64,000 bases of DNA from Clonostachys chloroleuca (Eukaryota; Ascomycota; Sordariomycetes; Hypocreales; Bionectriaceae). Location of the stretch: NCBI GenBank assembly GCA_037952775.1, contig JBANAY010000003.1:18228001-18292000 (forward strand), read 5' to 3'. The notes beneath the pieces were generated by a model. The model did not search any database. It was not told the origin of the DNA and saw nothing but the letters and a program-made list of their open reading frames with translations. Positions 34,201 through 45,505 of this stretch are shown here, in pieces. The position numbers and the translations under genes are program-made. Within the stretch, counting starts at the first letter, position 1. Each line of letters begins with the position of its first letter.

Positions 34201-36027
34201 CTCAACGCACCCTTGATTTTCACTGGATTGGTCGTAGATGCAGCCGGCTGCGTTAATTCCAGCTTCTGGTTAACCTGCATTGTAAAGAGATCACCCGATG
34301 CTGTGAGGGCAGCAATCGTATCCCCTCCAGATGTAATATATTGGATCTCTTTACGACCTGGTTCGTAATGACTAGAGTGAGATACCGCTAAGTTGTAGTT
34401 GGCGAACATATCAACTGCGGGAAACTTGACAAGATTATAACCATAGTTGGTGAAAACCCAGACGCTGCTATTGGCCAGCAAACAAGTCGTTGCCTTGTCA
34501 ATGGCCGATACCATCTGGATTGGGGCGGAAAGAAGCGAGGCGCCAACCTTCCTGGGGGTATATTGGACATCCAGGGATCGAGAGTCCGAGTCCATCAGCG
34601 CGAGTTGACCAACATTACGACCCCAGCAGTATAGAGCAGACCCAGTGTGAGCAACTGAATGAATACCCGACGTCGCGACACCCAAAACTACCTCTTTCTT
34701 GAGTGAACCAAACACTTGTCGAGGTGTTACACACATAGGTTCCTCGTCAGCCTTGGTCGGTGGAGGCAGGATGTACCCAAGTTGAGAATCGGTATTCAGG
34801 CCCCATGTCCAAAGCTCCCCGTCGTCTGTAACCGCAAGGGTGTGGTTTAATCCAAGTGCGACCTTTTGTATCTTCTTGTCGGAGAGAGGACCTTGCACGG
34901 GAACAAATCGAAACTGTGTGTTTTCGTCACCGAGACCAAGCCGCCCACCTCGTCCCACACCGCAAATGTACAAGTTCGATACCGGATCTGTAGTCAGAAT
35001 GGCGCTATGAAGCTTGGACATGACAACATTGTCAATGACTAGAGGGCAGTTCCGTATTTGTGTAGGAATGTCATCCACTAGAGGGGGGACTGGGGAGGTT
35101 CCAGGCCACTTTGTGAAAGATGGTCCTCATAAAGCTTTCGCAAGAGTTCATCTGGGCGTCTGAGTTGGATGCGTTCCGGAAACTGACGATCGTCCTCATC
35201 TCCCACTCCAAGAGACAGATTTTTGTTACTTCCGAAAACATATACTTCATCTCCCCAAACCTGCGGCTGGGCTGACTGGCCAGATCTAGTCCTTATTTGT
35301 GAGCTTAGCTACTCAGAATGAGTCCGTTTAACACTTACGCATCAACACCGTAATCAACGCTATCCCCACTCTCTGAGTCGCTCTCGGACGCACATTTCTC
35401 TTGTATGAGATGGAGATCTCTTGTCGCAATCGTGGAATTGTACAAGTCGAACGGACTGTTTCCCTCATGATCCTTGGTTTTGATCAACATCCCAACCCTG
35501 CTGACTGAGCTGAGATCATGGCTAGTCAGATACTCCCGTTCCTTCTTCAAGAGAATGCGCGCAATCGATACGTTTCCAGCATAGAGCGATCGATGGAGGG
35601 CATTCCAGCCGCTTTCGGGGTCCTGCGCATATAAGTCGATGGCGGGATGCTCGATCAAGGCTTCGACAAATTCGCGGGCTGCTGGATCGGTAGATAGAGC
35701 AGCGCGCAAAAGAATCGTCAGGCCAACATGATCGCGGCTATTCACTTCGTGGCGCCCAATGGTGGGGATCGCATCTTTCGTTCGGCCAGGCGTTGGCGTA
35801 TGACCTGAGGCTTTCCTAGTCTTGGGGACAGATCTCGGGGATGTCCCAAAGCCACCAGGACTCCGGCTTGAGAAACCGGAGTCATGGCCTATCACAGGTG
35901 TCCTGGACCCGGCTTGGGAGGCCTGGCTGGCAGGTGCCAGGAGACGCCGAAATCTGTCGACATCGTTTTCCCAGTAGCACCTCCACAGCTGGTGACTCAT
36001 GGGATTTGAAGCAGAGGGGTCCTCCAA
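31227..36027 (-). CDS. IBTK-like ankyrin/RCC1/double-BTB protein, with an apparent frameshift
   Basis: Exon 1 is 36027-35339 and exon 2 is 35291-31227, with a 47 bp intron. Ankyrin repeats lie in exon 1 (NSRDHVGLTILLRAAL, SGWNALHRSLYAGNVSIARI, KDHEGNSPFDLY). RCC1-type repeats begin at WGDEVYVFGSNKNLSLGVGD and continue with YICGVGRGGRLGLGDENTQF and LWTWGLNTDSQLGY. Two BTB segments follow (DIKIPVHGWVLAARSPVLR near 33660, and ILELDEGEEVIAHSQLLCQRCPFFEGMF near 33200). The Lys/Gln-rich C-terminus contains ADIIGQQRREQELVKEAV. This order matches animal IBTK, a CUL3 ubiquitin-ligase adaptor, so a ligase-adaptor role is inferred. The frame breaks at about 35083-35088, a run of six G on the plus strand: one more base would join LEPPQSPPL to VDDIPTQIRNCPLVI. 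Otherwise exon 2 would stop at 35079 and a separate 1283-codon ORF would begin at 35078. The joined protein is about 1580 aa. Confidence 0.82.
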
Positions 36028-37749
36028 GCGATCGAAGATGCACCTAGCTGTGGCTCTCGCGGGAACACGGCGTATTTAAAGGTGCGATCGAACGCGTTGG
36101 AAAGGGTAGTGCGAAGGCCGACCGATGACTCTAGTATACAGATGCTTATGGAGCGAATTTAGCTTGGTTGGATGGTCAGATGCCACAATTTAGTTTGACG
36201 AGGCGCAAGTATTCAACTCGGGTACTTCGATGTCGGAAAGGTACGAACTCTCGGCCGGGCGGTCGTGCGGTTTCACAGGGTGCAATGTAGCGGAAGGTTG
36301 GAGAGGTAATATGTGTCGCCAGGTTTGAACGGCAGACAGAGGAAGTAAGTACATCACCTAGGATTGACCCTACCCTTAGGGCCCTGGCCGTGATGGAGGG
36401 GGAGCTGTGCGCGTCACATCCGGGAAATCAGTATAGGTACATTGCAAGTACCGCGTAAGGCGCATCATGCGTTTACCCCAGAACGGAAATAGAGTACCAG
36501 TACCTCCAATCGGAGTTAATATCAGACACAAATGCGCCAGATATGAGATGAAATCTGCCTCAAAGTGGCAATTCAAGCCTGTGCCCTCATCCATGGCAAA
36601 TGATAAAGCGCTGCTTGACCTAGGTTTCACCATCAACAGAACACTTTCATCTTCTGCCATTATCGCCATCAAGTTCTTCCAGCCATAGGTATATACAAAT
36701 GTTCTTTGCTGTTGCATTAATGGAAGTGCATAGATGTCGATATATTGTACCTATACATTGATTCCCGCGCATCCGGCAGCCAATGATGAAAAAGCCACCA
36801 CAACGTGGTGGTGGACAGCTGAGACCCAGTTCCGCATCGTTCACATGGCCAGGCACATGGCCACAGGCTTTGGCTTTTATTTGTTCTTTGTTGACACAAA
36901 AATCCCCTTACGTAGGTAGGTATGTAAAAGCGCGTATGCCCCTAACTCTTTTGGGTCCATAGCCTTTTGCCATTGCTTCGCCAGACTGCGATAAGTGGCT
37001 AATTCTTCGACTCCAACGATATCCGAGCCAAGTTGTTAGTAAGAAGCCGACTTGCGCGGGGAACCACCCCCCCCCCGGGACATCGAGCTACCCTATACCA
37101 TTGATAAAGAAAGACCTAAAACCTGAGTCGATTACTTCAGCCTCGAGCGTCCGTTAGCACGAGCAATCAGCTTCCTGTCAACCGATGATGGTTCCCACAT
37201 AACTCCCTTTTGGGCTTCCCCTTTGGGCCTGGATAGATGGAAACCATCTCCTCCGATAGTCATAGATGTAATTGATGACAATCCGGGGTAGCATTCCAGG
37301 AGCAGCACTATTGCTTGCTTTCAGCCGCCGAACTGCTCCTACCGTGGGGAAATTTCGGAAAATCGGGTTGTCCTGTCGCAGTCGTGGTCGCAGGTCATAC
37401 CTATATAGACGTTCCTGTACGTGAGCGTGGGCTTTTCCGATTTGTAATTTTGATCCATGTTTTCGTTACTTATCAGCTAGGGATGCTCTCAGGCTGTTAA
37501 TCGCTGGCCTATGTATGGCCGCAAGCAGGCCCCTGTTCTGTTGATGCCCCCTAGTCACAGGCGGATGAGCGCTAGTCCCCACATCGCCGTTGTCGGCCTT
37601 AACTTCCTACAGTGAGGTGTGCCACAAAATACCGCCGCCCACTTGCTTGCTCGGGATTTCCACCTTCACGCGACACACATTCATATACAGACGAAGGGTC
37701 TTCAATTGCTTCTCCTCACCTAGTCGCAAATCCCCAGCAATCGCCCATC
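36028..37749. promoter_or_regulatory. Divergent promoter region, IBTK-like gene / odc carrier
   Basis: 1.7 kb between divergent starts. It contains a run of ten C at 37067-37076. The last 100 bp before the carrier ATG is C/T-rich. No gene, RNA or recognisable factor site was identified. Confidence 0.45.
37067..37076. repeat. C10 homopolymer
   Basis: Ten consecutive C. Its length may be uncertain in assemblies made with homopolymer-sensitive chemistry, which is relevant to the frameshift in the IBTK-like gene nearby. Confidence 0.9.
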
Positions 37750-39024
37750 ATGTCTACCGAGAAGCCCCTTCCCTTCGTCTACCAGTTCGCCGCAGGTAAG
37801 AATGCCATTGTCCTATCCTCATCATCATCACCCCACTAATAGTCTCAGGTGCGATTGCTGGTGTCTCTGAGGTAGGCAGCTCCCGGAACACTATCCCGAC
37901 GGTACGAGCCTACTGACACCGGATTCCGTGTATAGATTCTTGTGATGTAAGTCCCCCGCGCAGACGAGTAGATGGACACTTGAATTGGTGGACTGAGACT
38001 AACCACGATGCAGGTATCCTCTGGATGTCGTCAAGACTCGAGTGTAATGCTCCCTTTCCCTCGAACCCGCTCATCCTCGATCGCCCGGCTCACAATTTTA
38101 GTCAATTGCAAACCGGAGTAGGCGCTTCAGCCGAATACACCGGTATGCTCGATTGTTTCCAGAAGATCATCCGAAACGAGGGGTATGTTTCCATTATATA
38201 TCTCCTACTGGCACTATTGGCCAACCTGCATTCTTATACTGACTTGTTGGGCCACCAGATTCTCCCGACTCTACCGCGGAATCTCAGCCCCGATTTTGAT
38301 GGAGGCGCCAAAGCGTGCGACCAAATTTGCCGCCAATGACGAGTGGGGAAAGATTTATCGCAACCTGTTCGGAGTTGAGAAGATGACACAGGGTCTCTCT
38401 GTGCTTACTGGTGCTTCTGCCGGAGCCACGGAATCTTTCGTCGTCGTCCCCTTTGAGCTTGTCAAGATCCGACTCCAAGACAAGGCTTCGGCTGGCAAAT
38501 ACAACGGTGCCCTCGACGTCGTGGCCAAGACCATCAAGAGCGACGGTCTTCTTGGTCTCTACCAGGGTCTGGAGAGTACCCTGTGGCGCCACATTCTCTG
38601 GAACGCAGGATATTTTGGCTGCATTTTCCAAGTCAGATCGTTGCTCCCCAAGGCGGATAACAAGAAAGGCCAGATGGTGAACGACCTGATTTCCGGATCC
38701 ATTGGTGGAACGGTCGGAACTATCCTTAACACCCCCATGGACGTCGTCAAGAGCCGAATTCAGAACACTCCCAAGGTTGCCGGACAGGTGCCAAAGTACA
38801 ACTGGGCCTGGCCTGGTGTCTTGACGGTGGCTCGTGAGGAAGGCTTCGGCGCTCTCTACAAGGGATTCATCCCCAAGGTAACCTCAAACCTTGTCAGTTT
38901 CAGACAGAGGATAGAATTGGTTCTAACACTAATATAGGTTCTCCGTCTGGGCCCTGGAGGTGGTATCCTTCTGGTTGTCTTCACAACTGTCATGGACACC
39001 TTCCGAAAGTGGCACACCGCATAG
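37750..39024 (+). CDS. odc1: Mitochondrial 2-oxodicarboxylate carrier (Odc1/Odc2)
   Basis: Inner-membrane carrier that exchanges 2-oxoadipate and 2-oxoglutarate, feeding lysine metabolism. Seven exons: 37750-37795, 37849-37871, 37936-37946, 38014-38043, 38102-38182, 38259-38877 and 38938-39024; introns 53, 64, 67, 58, 76 and 60 bp; 298 aa. The reading frame is restored exactly: FVYQFAAG-AIAGVSE-ILVM-YPLDVVKTR-VQLQTGVGAS. Three mitochondrial carrier signatures are present (YPLDVVKTR, VPFELVKIR, TPMDVVKSR), one per 100-residue repeat, and the protein ends TVMDTFRKWHTA. Three successive exons are only 23, 11 and 30 nt. There is no cleavable presequence, as usual for carriers. Substrate is assigned from family resemblance, so Odc1 versus Odc2 cannot be separated. 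Confidence 0.94.
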
Positions 39025-40642
39025 ACAAGTAACCGATGATTTGGAAATCTCGGAAAAATTGTATTAACTCACTGGATCTTGGAAATATAGAGGTAAAGAG
39101 TACAAATCGGTAGAGGTTCTTTTAGATGGACATGCCCACTGAAGACGAGTATATATCAAAAGCATCTCTGTTCTGATATCTCGCCTGTCTCCCTTCTGCA
39201 CTGTCTTTCTGTCTTACTCCTTTGTTTTTATTTTGGTTAGCCCGGACATGATTAGCAGAATACCACGTACGATAAGTTTCAAGCTCGAGCACTATCATGT
39301 GCCCTTGAGCAGAGCGTATGAGATGATGAAGGCCGAGTGCAAGGGCGTCAAACCAGAATTGTTGCTCCAGGGAGCAGTCAAGGCTGTCAATGACACCGCG
39401 GGACCCAGCGGTCTGGTGCCTACACTGCTCGTCTTCGGCATTGCACCGAAGACGATGGTTATGAATATATTACTGTGAACGTTAGCCCAATGAGCGTTGC
39501 TCCTTGGAAGCGGGATGACGCAGAAACCGTCGCCCAGTTTCAATCGAAATTAAGTCCACCATGATAGGTAAAGGCAATTGCGTCTACATGGCTGCTCTGC
39601 CATTGTTATCGATAGCTCGACTACTCGTGATATCATTCTTAGATTGATGGTGGAATGTGTGGATCATGCCCGGCTTAATAAACCGGTGAGGTTGGTAGGG
39701 TGGGTACATCTTGGTTGAGGCTTCTGGGAAGAGACTCGAAACGAGACATGCGGCAGGCTGTATCAAACAAGGGAATTGTGGGCCGGCGCGGAAGCACAAA
39801 GCAAGGTTGGAAAGTGAAAAGTTTGCGTTTCCATAACGCTGGCCGTTCTGAGCGCTTTGTCCGTTCAATCGCTGCATGAAAAGTCGGTGGGCGGTTCCTC
39901 CTACCGACGATGTGCTAAGTTAGGCAAGGCTGGCTTAATATCTTTGGGGAGTCGGCTCGCTCAGCGACCACCGCCAGGGCCACCCTGTCTACGGGCGGGA
40001 ATGGGCGAAGAAGGCAGGAATTGAATCTCAGAGGACGGAGGCAGCGGTTGATTAAGTAGACAGTGCAAGCTGAGTTTGGGGACGGATCAATCAGATGATC
40101 CGAGCTGCTGTGCGACAATGACTGGTTGCATTCACATCTTGGGAGCCTGCTTTTGTCCCCCTTGCTGATGGCGCTGGCGCTGGGATGTAGGCTGGCCGCT
40201 CAGCTGTGATTGCCCGTACTAATAGCTGCGTGACAAGCGTAGATCCGCTCACCTCCCCCTCTCCGATCCACAACAAACAGCTAATACTATTCACGAACCA
40301 AGCTTCTCTCTTCTCCGATCCGAGATATAGCCCCCGCCTTCGATTCTCATTCAACACTCCCAGTCTCAGTGGCTGGTATTGTTGTTTATCCTCTTTGTGC
40401 AGCATGGCTGAATCTCAAGGCTAGCGACGGTATGACCTTTTCTGAATAAATAGACTGTGCAACAATTAGGTAGTTACCGACAACTTTCTCCTACTCCTTC
40501 ACTTTTGTCTCGCCGTCCGACCCTTTCCCTCCTTGCCACCGCCTTCCTCATCAACTACGACCGACCCGCACAAATTTCTACGAATACTCACAGCCTCATA
40601 CCTGAGGCTGCTGAGCCAGATTTGCACCCATCAACCGCCACG
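39025..40642. other. Intergenic region with a retroelement relic
   Basis: 1.6 kb between the carrier stop and the start of the DUF7918-like gene. The carrier 3' UTR comes first, then the retroelement fragment at 39233-39478, then about 1.1 kb with nothing recognisable, and a C/T-rich 5' UTR region before 40643. An in-frame upstream ATG at 40457 and a six-codon upstream ORF at 40404 lie in the likely 5' UTR. Confidence 0.5.
39233..39478 (+). mobile_element. Degenerate retrotransposon integrase/pol fragment
   Basis: About 80 codons open in one frame read HYHVPLSRAYEMMKAE, VKPELLLQGAVKAVNDTAG and GLVPTLLVFGIAPKT. This resembles the HYHxPLRRAYE..ALQMAVKAINDTAGPxGLVPTLLVFG stretch of polyproteins from fungal LTR retrotransposons, recalled from the family rather than searched. 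There is no start codon in a suitable context and no flanking pol domains, and the similarity ends abruptly on both sides. I saw no LTR or target duplication. It is a short relic, not an active element. Confidence 0.6.
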
Positions 40643-42456
40643 ATGCCCTGCTTCAAGGGCATTGCGGTGAGCATCCATGCGAGCTCTGCCCCGCTGCCAG
40701 AATATGGCATGCAGAAGCAATCGCGACTCTCACGCATCAGCACCTACATACCCGTACCTCAGCCTCAACTAGCCAGCGAATCCAACAAGCCCGAGCCCGC
40801 CAAGTTTGCCATCTCCATTACTCTCCTGACGCCCGGCCTTGCCATCCCCTACTCCGCACCGAAACCGAGTGATTCAAACCCGTACCCCAAACCTCAGTAT
40901 GTCGGCGGCCTTACCCCTGGCTCTATAGGCGAGCGAGGAAAGTTCGCCGGCATTGTCAGCCCGTATATACCCATGACAAACTCCGAGAACGAGACCATAG
41001 CCGCCTACATCTACTTTGATGGCCGACAGAAGGAAGAGGTAGCCACCCTGCTTCGCCCTGGAGAAGAAACTTGGGTCAACAGTCGTTGGGTGCAAGTTCC
41101 AGATTCTGAGGGCGGGGGACTCGCTGAGCGCGAGTTCCTGTTCCGCGAAGTTGGTCTGGAACGCTGGCTCAATGGTCTGGACCTGCAGGGCCACGATGTA
41201 GCTGGGAAGCTCGAGAGAAGACGCCAGAAGTTCGAGCGACGCCAGAAACGCCAGCAGGCTCTCCTCCAGGGGAAGACAGATTCGGAAGACAGTGGAAGGA
41301 AGGCCACTCTGCGTTATGGTAACGACGACAAGTCTCCCCTCGAAGCTGTCGATGATGGCTCAGACTCTTGGTCGTCTGATGACGATGAGCCCCCCGAGGC
41401 CACTGGTCAGATCAAGGTGGCCATGTTTCGAGTTCTCGCATCCGGAGAGATCAAGAAGGGAGAATACTCTCCCCAGTTTGATGCACATGACGGAGACGAC
41501 GAGGATTCCGAAAACAAGGATAATGGGAACATCGATGCTGATGTTGAGCATACGACAAGTTTTGCGAAACCGAAGACGCTTGATCCCAAAACGATCAGCA
41601 CTCAGACAGTGACGGGTATCGATGCCCCCGATAAGCCATATGCTGTGTTTACTTTCTTTTACCGTGGTGATAGTATGTCTCTGGATTGGCTTTTTTTTTG
41701 CTCCATTTGCTAACATTTTCTTTGCACAGAGCAACTACAAAAGCTTGGAGTTATGCAATCATCAAAAGGCCCCCAGACGACCCCGGGATCTGTGAAGCGG
41801 CGTTCTGGCCAACTAGACTTTTCCAACATTGGACCGCTGAAGACGGGCGGGACTGTGGGATTCTCAGCTTTCCGAGACAAGGAGTCGGAGGCTGCTCGCA
41901 AGAGAAAAGTACGAAAGAAGAGCAACGGAGCCCTCGTCGAAGATAGCGACGACGACGACGACGATGACGAGGCGATCATCAAGATGGAGGATGCAGATGA
42001 TAAAATCGATTCGAACCATCTTGCTCCCGAGGATGCCCAGTCCTCAGGGGAGCTTGCTGATGGTGTGAACAGGATTCACGTAAGTTCAGCCGGTCTTGTA
42101 GGAGGGCGAGAAGCTAACAAATTATTCAGCTTAAAAGGGCGCACTCAGCCGAACCCGATAGCAACATCCCAACAGACACCCCTACGAAACCATCTACGCA
42201 AGAGTCGACGACCGCGCCCGGCCAATCAGCATCTGGAGGACCCTCCGACCTGCCTCCCCCAGGGCTTGTGGGTAGTCCTTTGAAGAAGCAACGACCCAGC
42301 ATCGATCATACAAGCCTTGGTGACCGGTTCTCCGCAACACAAAGTATGAGTTCCGCTCTAGAATCAGTAATATCAGGCGTGTCTGGACCAGCTTCCTCCA
42401 GCCTTAGCACCACCGCTGAAGCAAAACCTAAGGTTGAGGAGGAAGAGGAGCTGTAA
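40643..42456 (+). CDS. Conserved fungal protein, DUF7918-like, acidic tail
   Basis: Exons 40643-41672, 41730-42079 and 42130-42456 (introns 57 and 50 bp); 568 aa. The first 230 residues look like a beta-sandwich domain of the DUF7918 kind: MPCFKGIAVSIHASSAPLPE, KFAISITLLTPG, AAYIYFDGRQKEEVATLL, TWVNSRWVQV, and later GQIKVAMFRVLASGEI and PYAVFTFFYRGDKQLQKLGV. The rest is charged and low complexity, with a coiled segment rich in Arg/Gln (LERRRQKFERRQKRQQ), Asp runs (EDSDDDDDDDE) and a basic ARKRKVRKKS patch that could act as a nuclear signal. The second half carries PPPGLVGSPLKKQRPS. An ATG at 40457 would add 62 residues of UTR-like sequence, so 40643 is preferred. Function unknown. Confidence 0.8.
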
Positions 42457-43765
42457 GGATGAATAGAATGGTCTGGATGTTGCAGTCCGCGATATGCTGT
42501 AGGAATATGCCGAAGAGGCTATCTCGAGGGAGATCTCATCTCGTGAGGAGATCTAAGGCTTGTGGTCATTGATGCCACCTTGGTGGCAGCAGCCCCCCGT
42601 ACAACGACAGTAAAAGACGGAGGTGCTGGGGGAGTATGGATTTCTCGGCGAAAGAACGGTTTACAAGGCTACTTTGGCGTGGTGCAAGCAAATAGAACTT
42701 GGAAAGGGTAAATTTGTTTCGCGTACTATGGTTTGAAACCAGCGACGAACAGCTGCGGAACCTCTGGGCGAGCAATTTGCCTCATGTGAAATGATATGCT
42801 TTTTGTTTTTGCCTCTTCTGTGAGCAGTTTCGTCTTTGAGTGAATGAATTCGGAGGGCGAAGTTGGAAGCTCGAACATCCATGGTATATCAGTCTCCTTG
42901 TTTCACGAGGTGCAAGGCGTGGTCTGAATACCACACTGTTCGTGTAAGCCGAGTGGCAACTTCGTAAGGAGGTTTTCTTGGAATAAGAGCGCCTTTCTCT
43001 CTCTACTAGGATATAAGCAGAGACTGTGCCAACAGAAAGTGGTCCGGTTATTGTGTTAGATCCACACGGAGGACGACAGCGTTGGTACTAATGAGGGCAG
43101 GAAAATACCCAAAGTGCCCATATGGACTACCTGAGTGGCGGGACTGATGGTGCGATTTGAATATTGGCTTTGCTCTGGACAGTGAGATATCGGAAGGGTA
43201 ATGACAAGTGATTCCCGAGGACCGTAGAGAGGGCTTTCGATCACGTCGTCGTGGTGGCTCAACTACCTAAGAGGCGCATGTCGACGGCGTCCGTGACCTC
43301 CGTGGCCGAATGACTCCTCGCCAGGGTTGGGCCAGCGCTCCAATTAGTGTCTCACAAGCTGTGGGCTAAACGCCCACCAAGCCCTCCATGTCGGATTATC
43401 GCTCCTATTCCGGTAGGCCGGTGTATAATCGTATCGAAAGCGAGGGCTCTGGGATCTTGGCCGTGGGGCGCTGTCTCTTCGGCGTGGCTCCTCTCACGCT
43501 CCGTCCGGGGGCTGATGGGAGGGGAGCACGCAGCTAGACGAATCGGCCAGTGCCCGAGATGGCAATGAGAGAGTTTTTTGGAAGAGGGATGCCAAATTCA
43601 GTGAGCTGATGAGGTGAAATCCAATGTATTTAAGTGAATAAATACCCGCCGCCTGTTTCTGGAAAGTGAAAGCTGACCGGAGGCTATCTGATCTGATCTT
43701 ATCTGATCGTACCAACTATAAACCAACAGCCGCTGGATCACCCAATTGGGTAAGTTACCTGAACA
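42457..43765. other. Intergenic region, DUF7918-like gene to beta-lactamase-like gene
   Basis: 1.3 kb between two plus-strand genes. The right end (about 43689-43710) has repeated CTGAT/TTATC units, including GATAAG on the minus strand, which could be a GATA-factor site; this is weak. No gene was recognised. Confidence 0.45.
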
Positions 43766-45505
43766 ATGGCCTCACCGGAACAAAACGAGCAGAAACCTTC
43801 AGACGAACAGAGCTCGGCTAAGAGCACCAGCCCGTTCAATGACGAATTTGCTCAATTCGCCAAGGAGACGTTGGAACAATGGAAGGTTCCGGGTGTCTCG
43901 CTTGCAGTGATTGACGGTGATCAGGTCTATGCTGAGGTGAGCTTATAATTACTTACCTGCGAAAACTATCATTACACAGCACATGATGGTTGAAGTAGCG
44001 AATCTCACCCTAATGTTGGTAGGGATATGGTTTTGCGTCCCTGCCCGATACACCAGCCACGCCAGAAACGGTGTGGTATGCCGCATCAACGACCAAGGCC
44101 TTTACTGCGGCCGCTCTAGCTCACATCATCGCCGAGAAGAAGTACCCGGCTCTGTCCAAAGGATGGTCTACCAAGATATCCTCGATTATCCGCGACGACT
44201 TTGTCCTCCAGGATGATTGGATGACCCAGAATCTTAATCTTGAAGATGCCGTGTGCCATCGCACAGGTATGCCCCGTCACGACATGGCGAATCACCGAGA
44301 AGACGAAAAGGGGAACAAGCTGTGGCCCCGAGATGTCGTTCGCAACCTGAGGAACCTTAAAGTCACCGGCGAGCCGCGCGCCAAGTTCATGTACTGCAAC
44401 ATCATGTACGTGGTGTTGTCCCACGTCATCGAGACTCTCGAGGGGAAGGGTTTGGGTGAGGTGCTCAAGGAGCAAATCTGGGAACCGCTCGACATGGTCT
44501 CGACCTCCTTCAGCCCTGAAGATGCGAAGAAGTCCGGGCCCATCGCATCGGGTTATCACTGGGACAGGAAGGCTGAGAAGTACATCCCTCTTGAGGAGAT
44601 GGCTACCAACGAGATCAGTGGTGCGGGTGCGATGCTGTCCACCGTCCTGGATTACACCAAGTGGCTCAAGTGCCTCTTGCACGAGGAGGCGCCATTCTCG
44701 AAGGATACGCACAAGGACATCAGAACACCACGGATAGTGGGTGCCATGCCCAACGGCGCCAAGGATGTGAACATGTATGGTCTCGGCTGGGAGCGGACAA
44801 TCTATAGAGGTCACATCCTCCATGCACACAGCGGAGGCATGCATGCCTTTGGATCGCAAGTATACTGGCTCCCGGAACACAAGTTTGGCGTGGTGGCGTT
44901 CGGAAACACTCTTCTTAGCTCCAATGCCGCCGAAGATGTCCTTTGCTACAAGCTCATCAACGATAAGCTTGGTCTACCAGAAGAGGATCGGCACGATTAT
45001 AACAAGCAGTAAGTTGCTTCATGACGAACAGGCATCTAGAGCGATGGCTAATGTAACATGTAAAATTAGCTGGAGAGACCTGTTAGATGGAGCCGCTAAG
45101 AGCAACGAAGGTGTTCTTGACAGACTCTACCCTGACAGACCGAATCCTGCCTTGCCCCCAAGCCTGCAGACGGGTTGCTTCGTGGGCACCTACGAAGATG
45201 CGGGCTACGGATCCTTTACTTTGCGGGAGGAGCCACACCCTGACAAGCCAGGGGAGACCATCTTGGTGGCGGATAGACCTAGAACTACGTGGCGCTATGT
45301 GATGAAGATGCACCATGTCACGGGCGATTACTGGATGATTTATACGGAGCTACAGGGCGTTGCGGATGCCATAGCGAACAGCACGGTGGGCGGCCAATTC
45401 AAGATTGGCGTCGACGGCAAGGTATCGTCGCTGGATATCCATTGGGAGAATTATCTCGGTCCAGCCACCGATGGGGGTGTGGTGTCGTTCAAGAAAACGG
45501 AATGA
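43766..45505 (+). CDS. Beta-lactamase-family serine hydrolase
   Basis: Exons 43766-43936, 44023-45008 and 45070-45505 (introns 86 and 61 bp); 530 aa. The fold is the class C beta-lactamase / penicillin-binding-protein type. The nucleophile motif is S79-T-T-K82 in WYAASTTKAFT, the second is Y181-C-N183 in KFMYCNIMYVV, and the third position carries HAHSGG (residues 324-329) in place of KTG, as is common in esterase-like members. A C-terminal beta domain (about 380-530) contains GCFVGTYEDAGYGSFTLREE, like the lipocalin-like tail of many fungal members. There is no signal peptide (MASPEQNEQKPSDEQ), so it is probably cytosolic. Family members include esterases, transacylases and D-peptidases. Substrate unknown. 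Confidence 0.9.
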
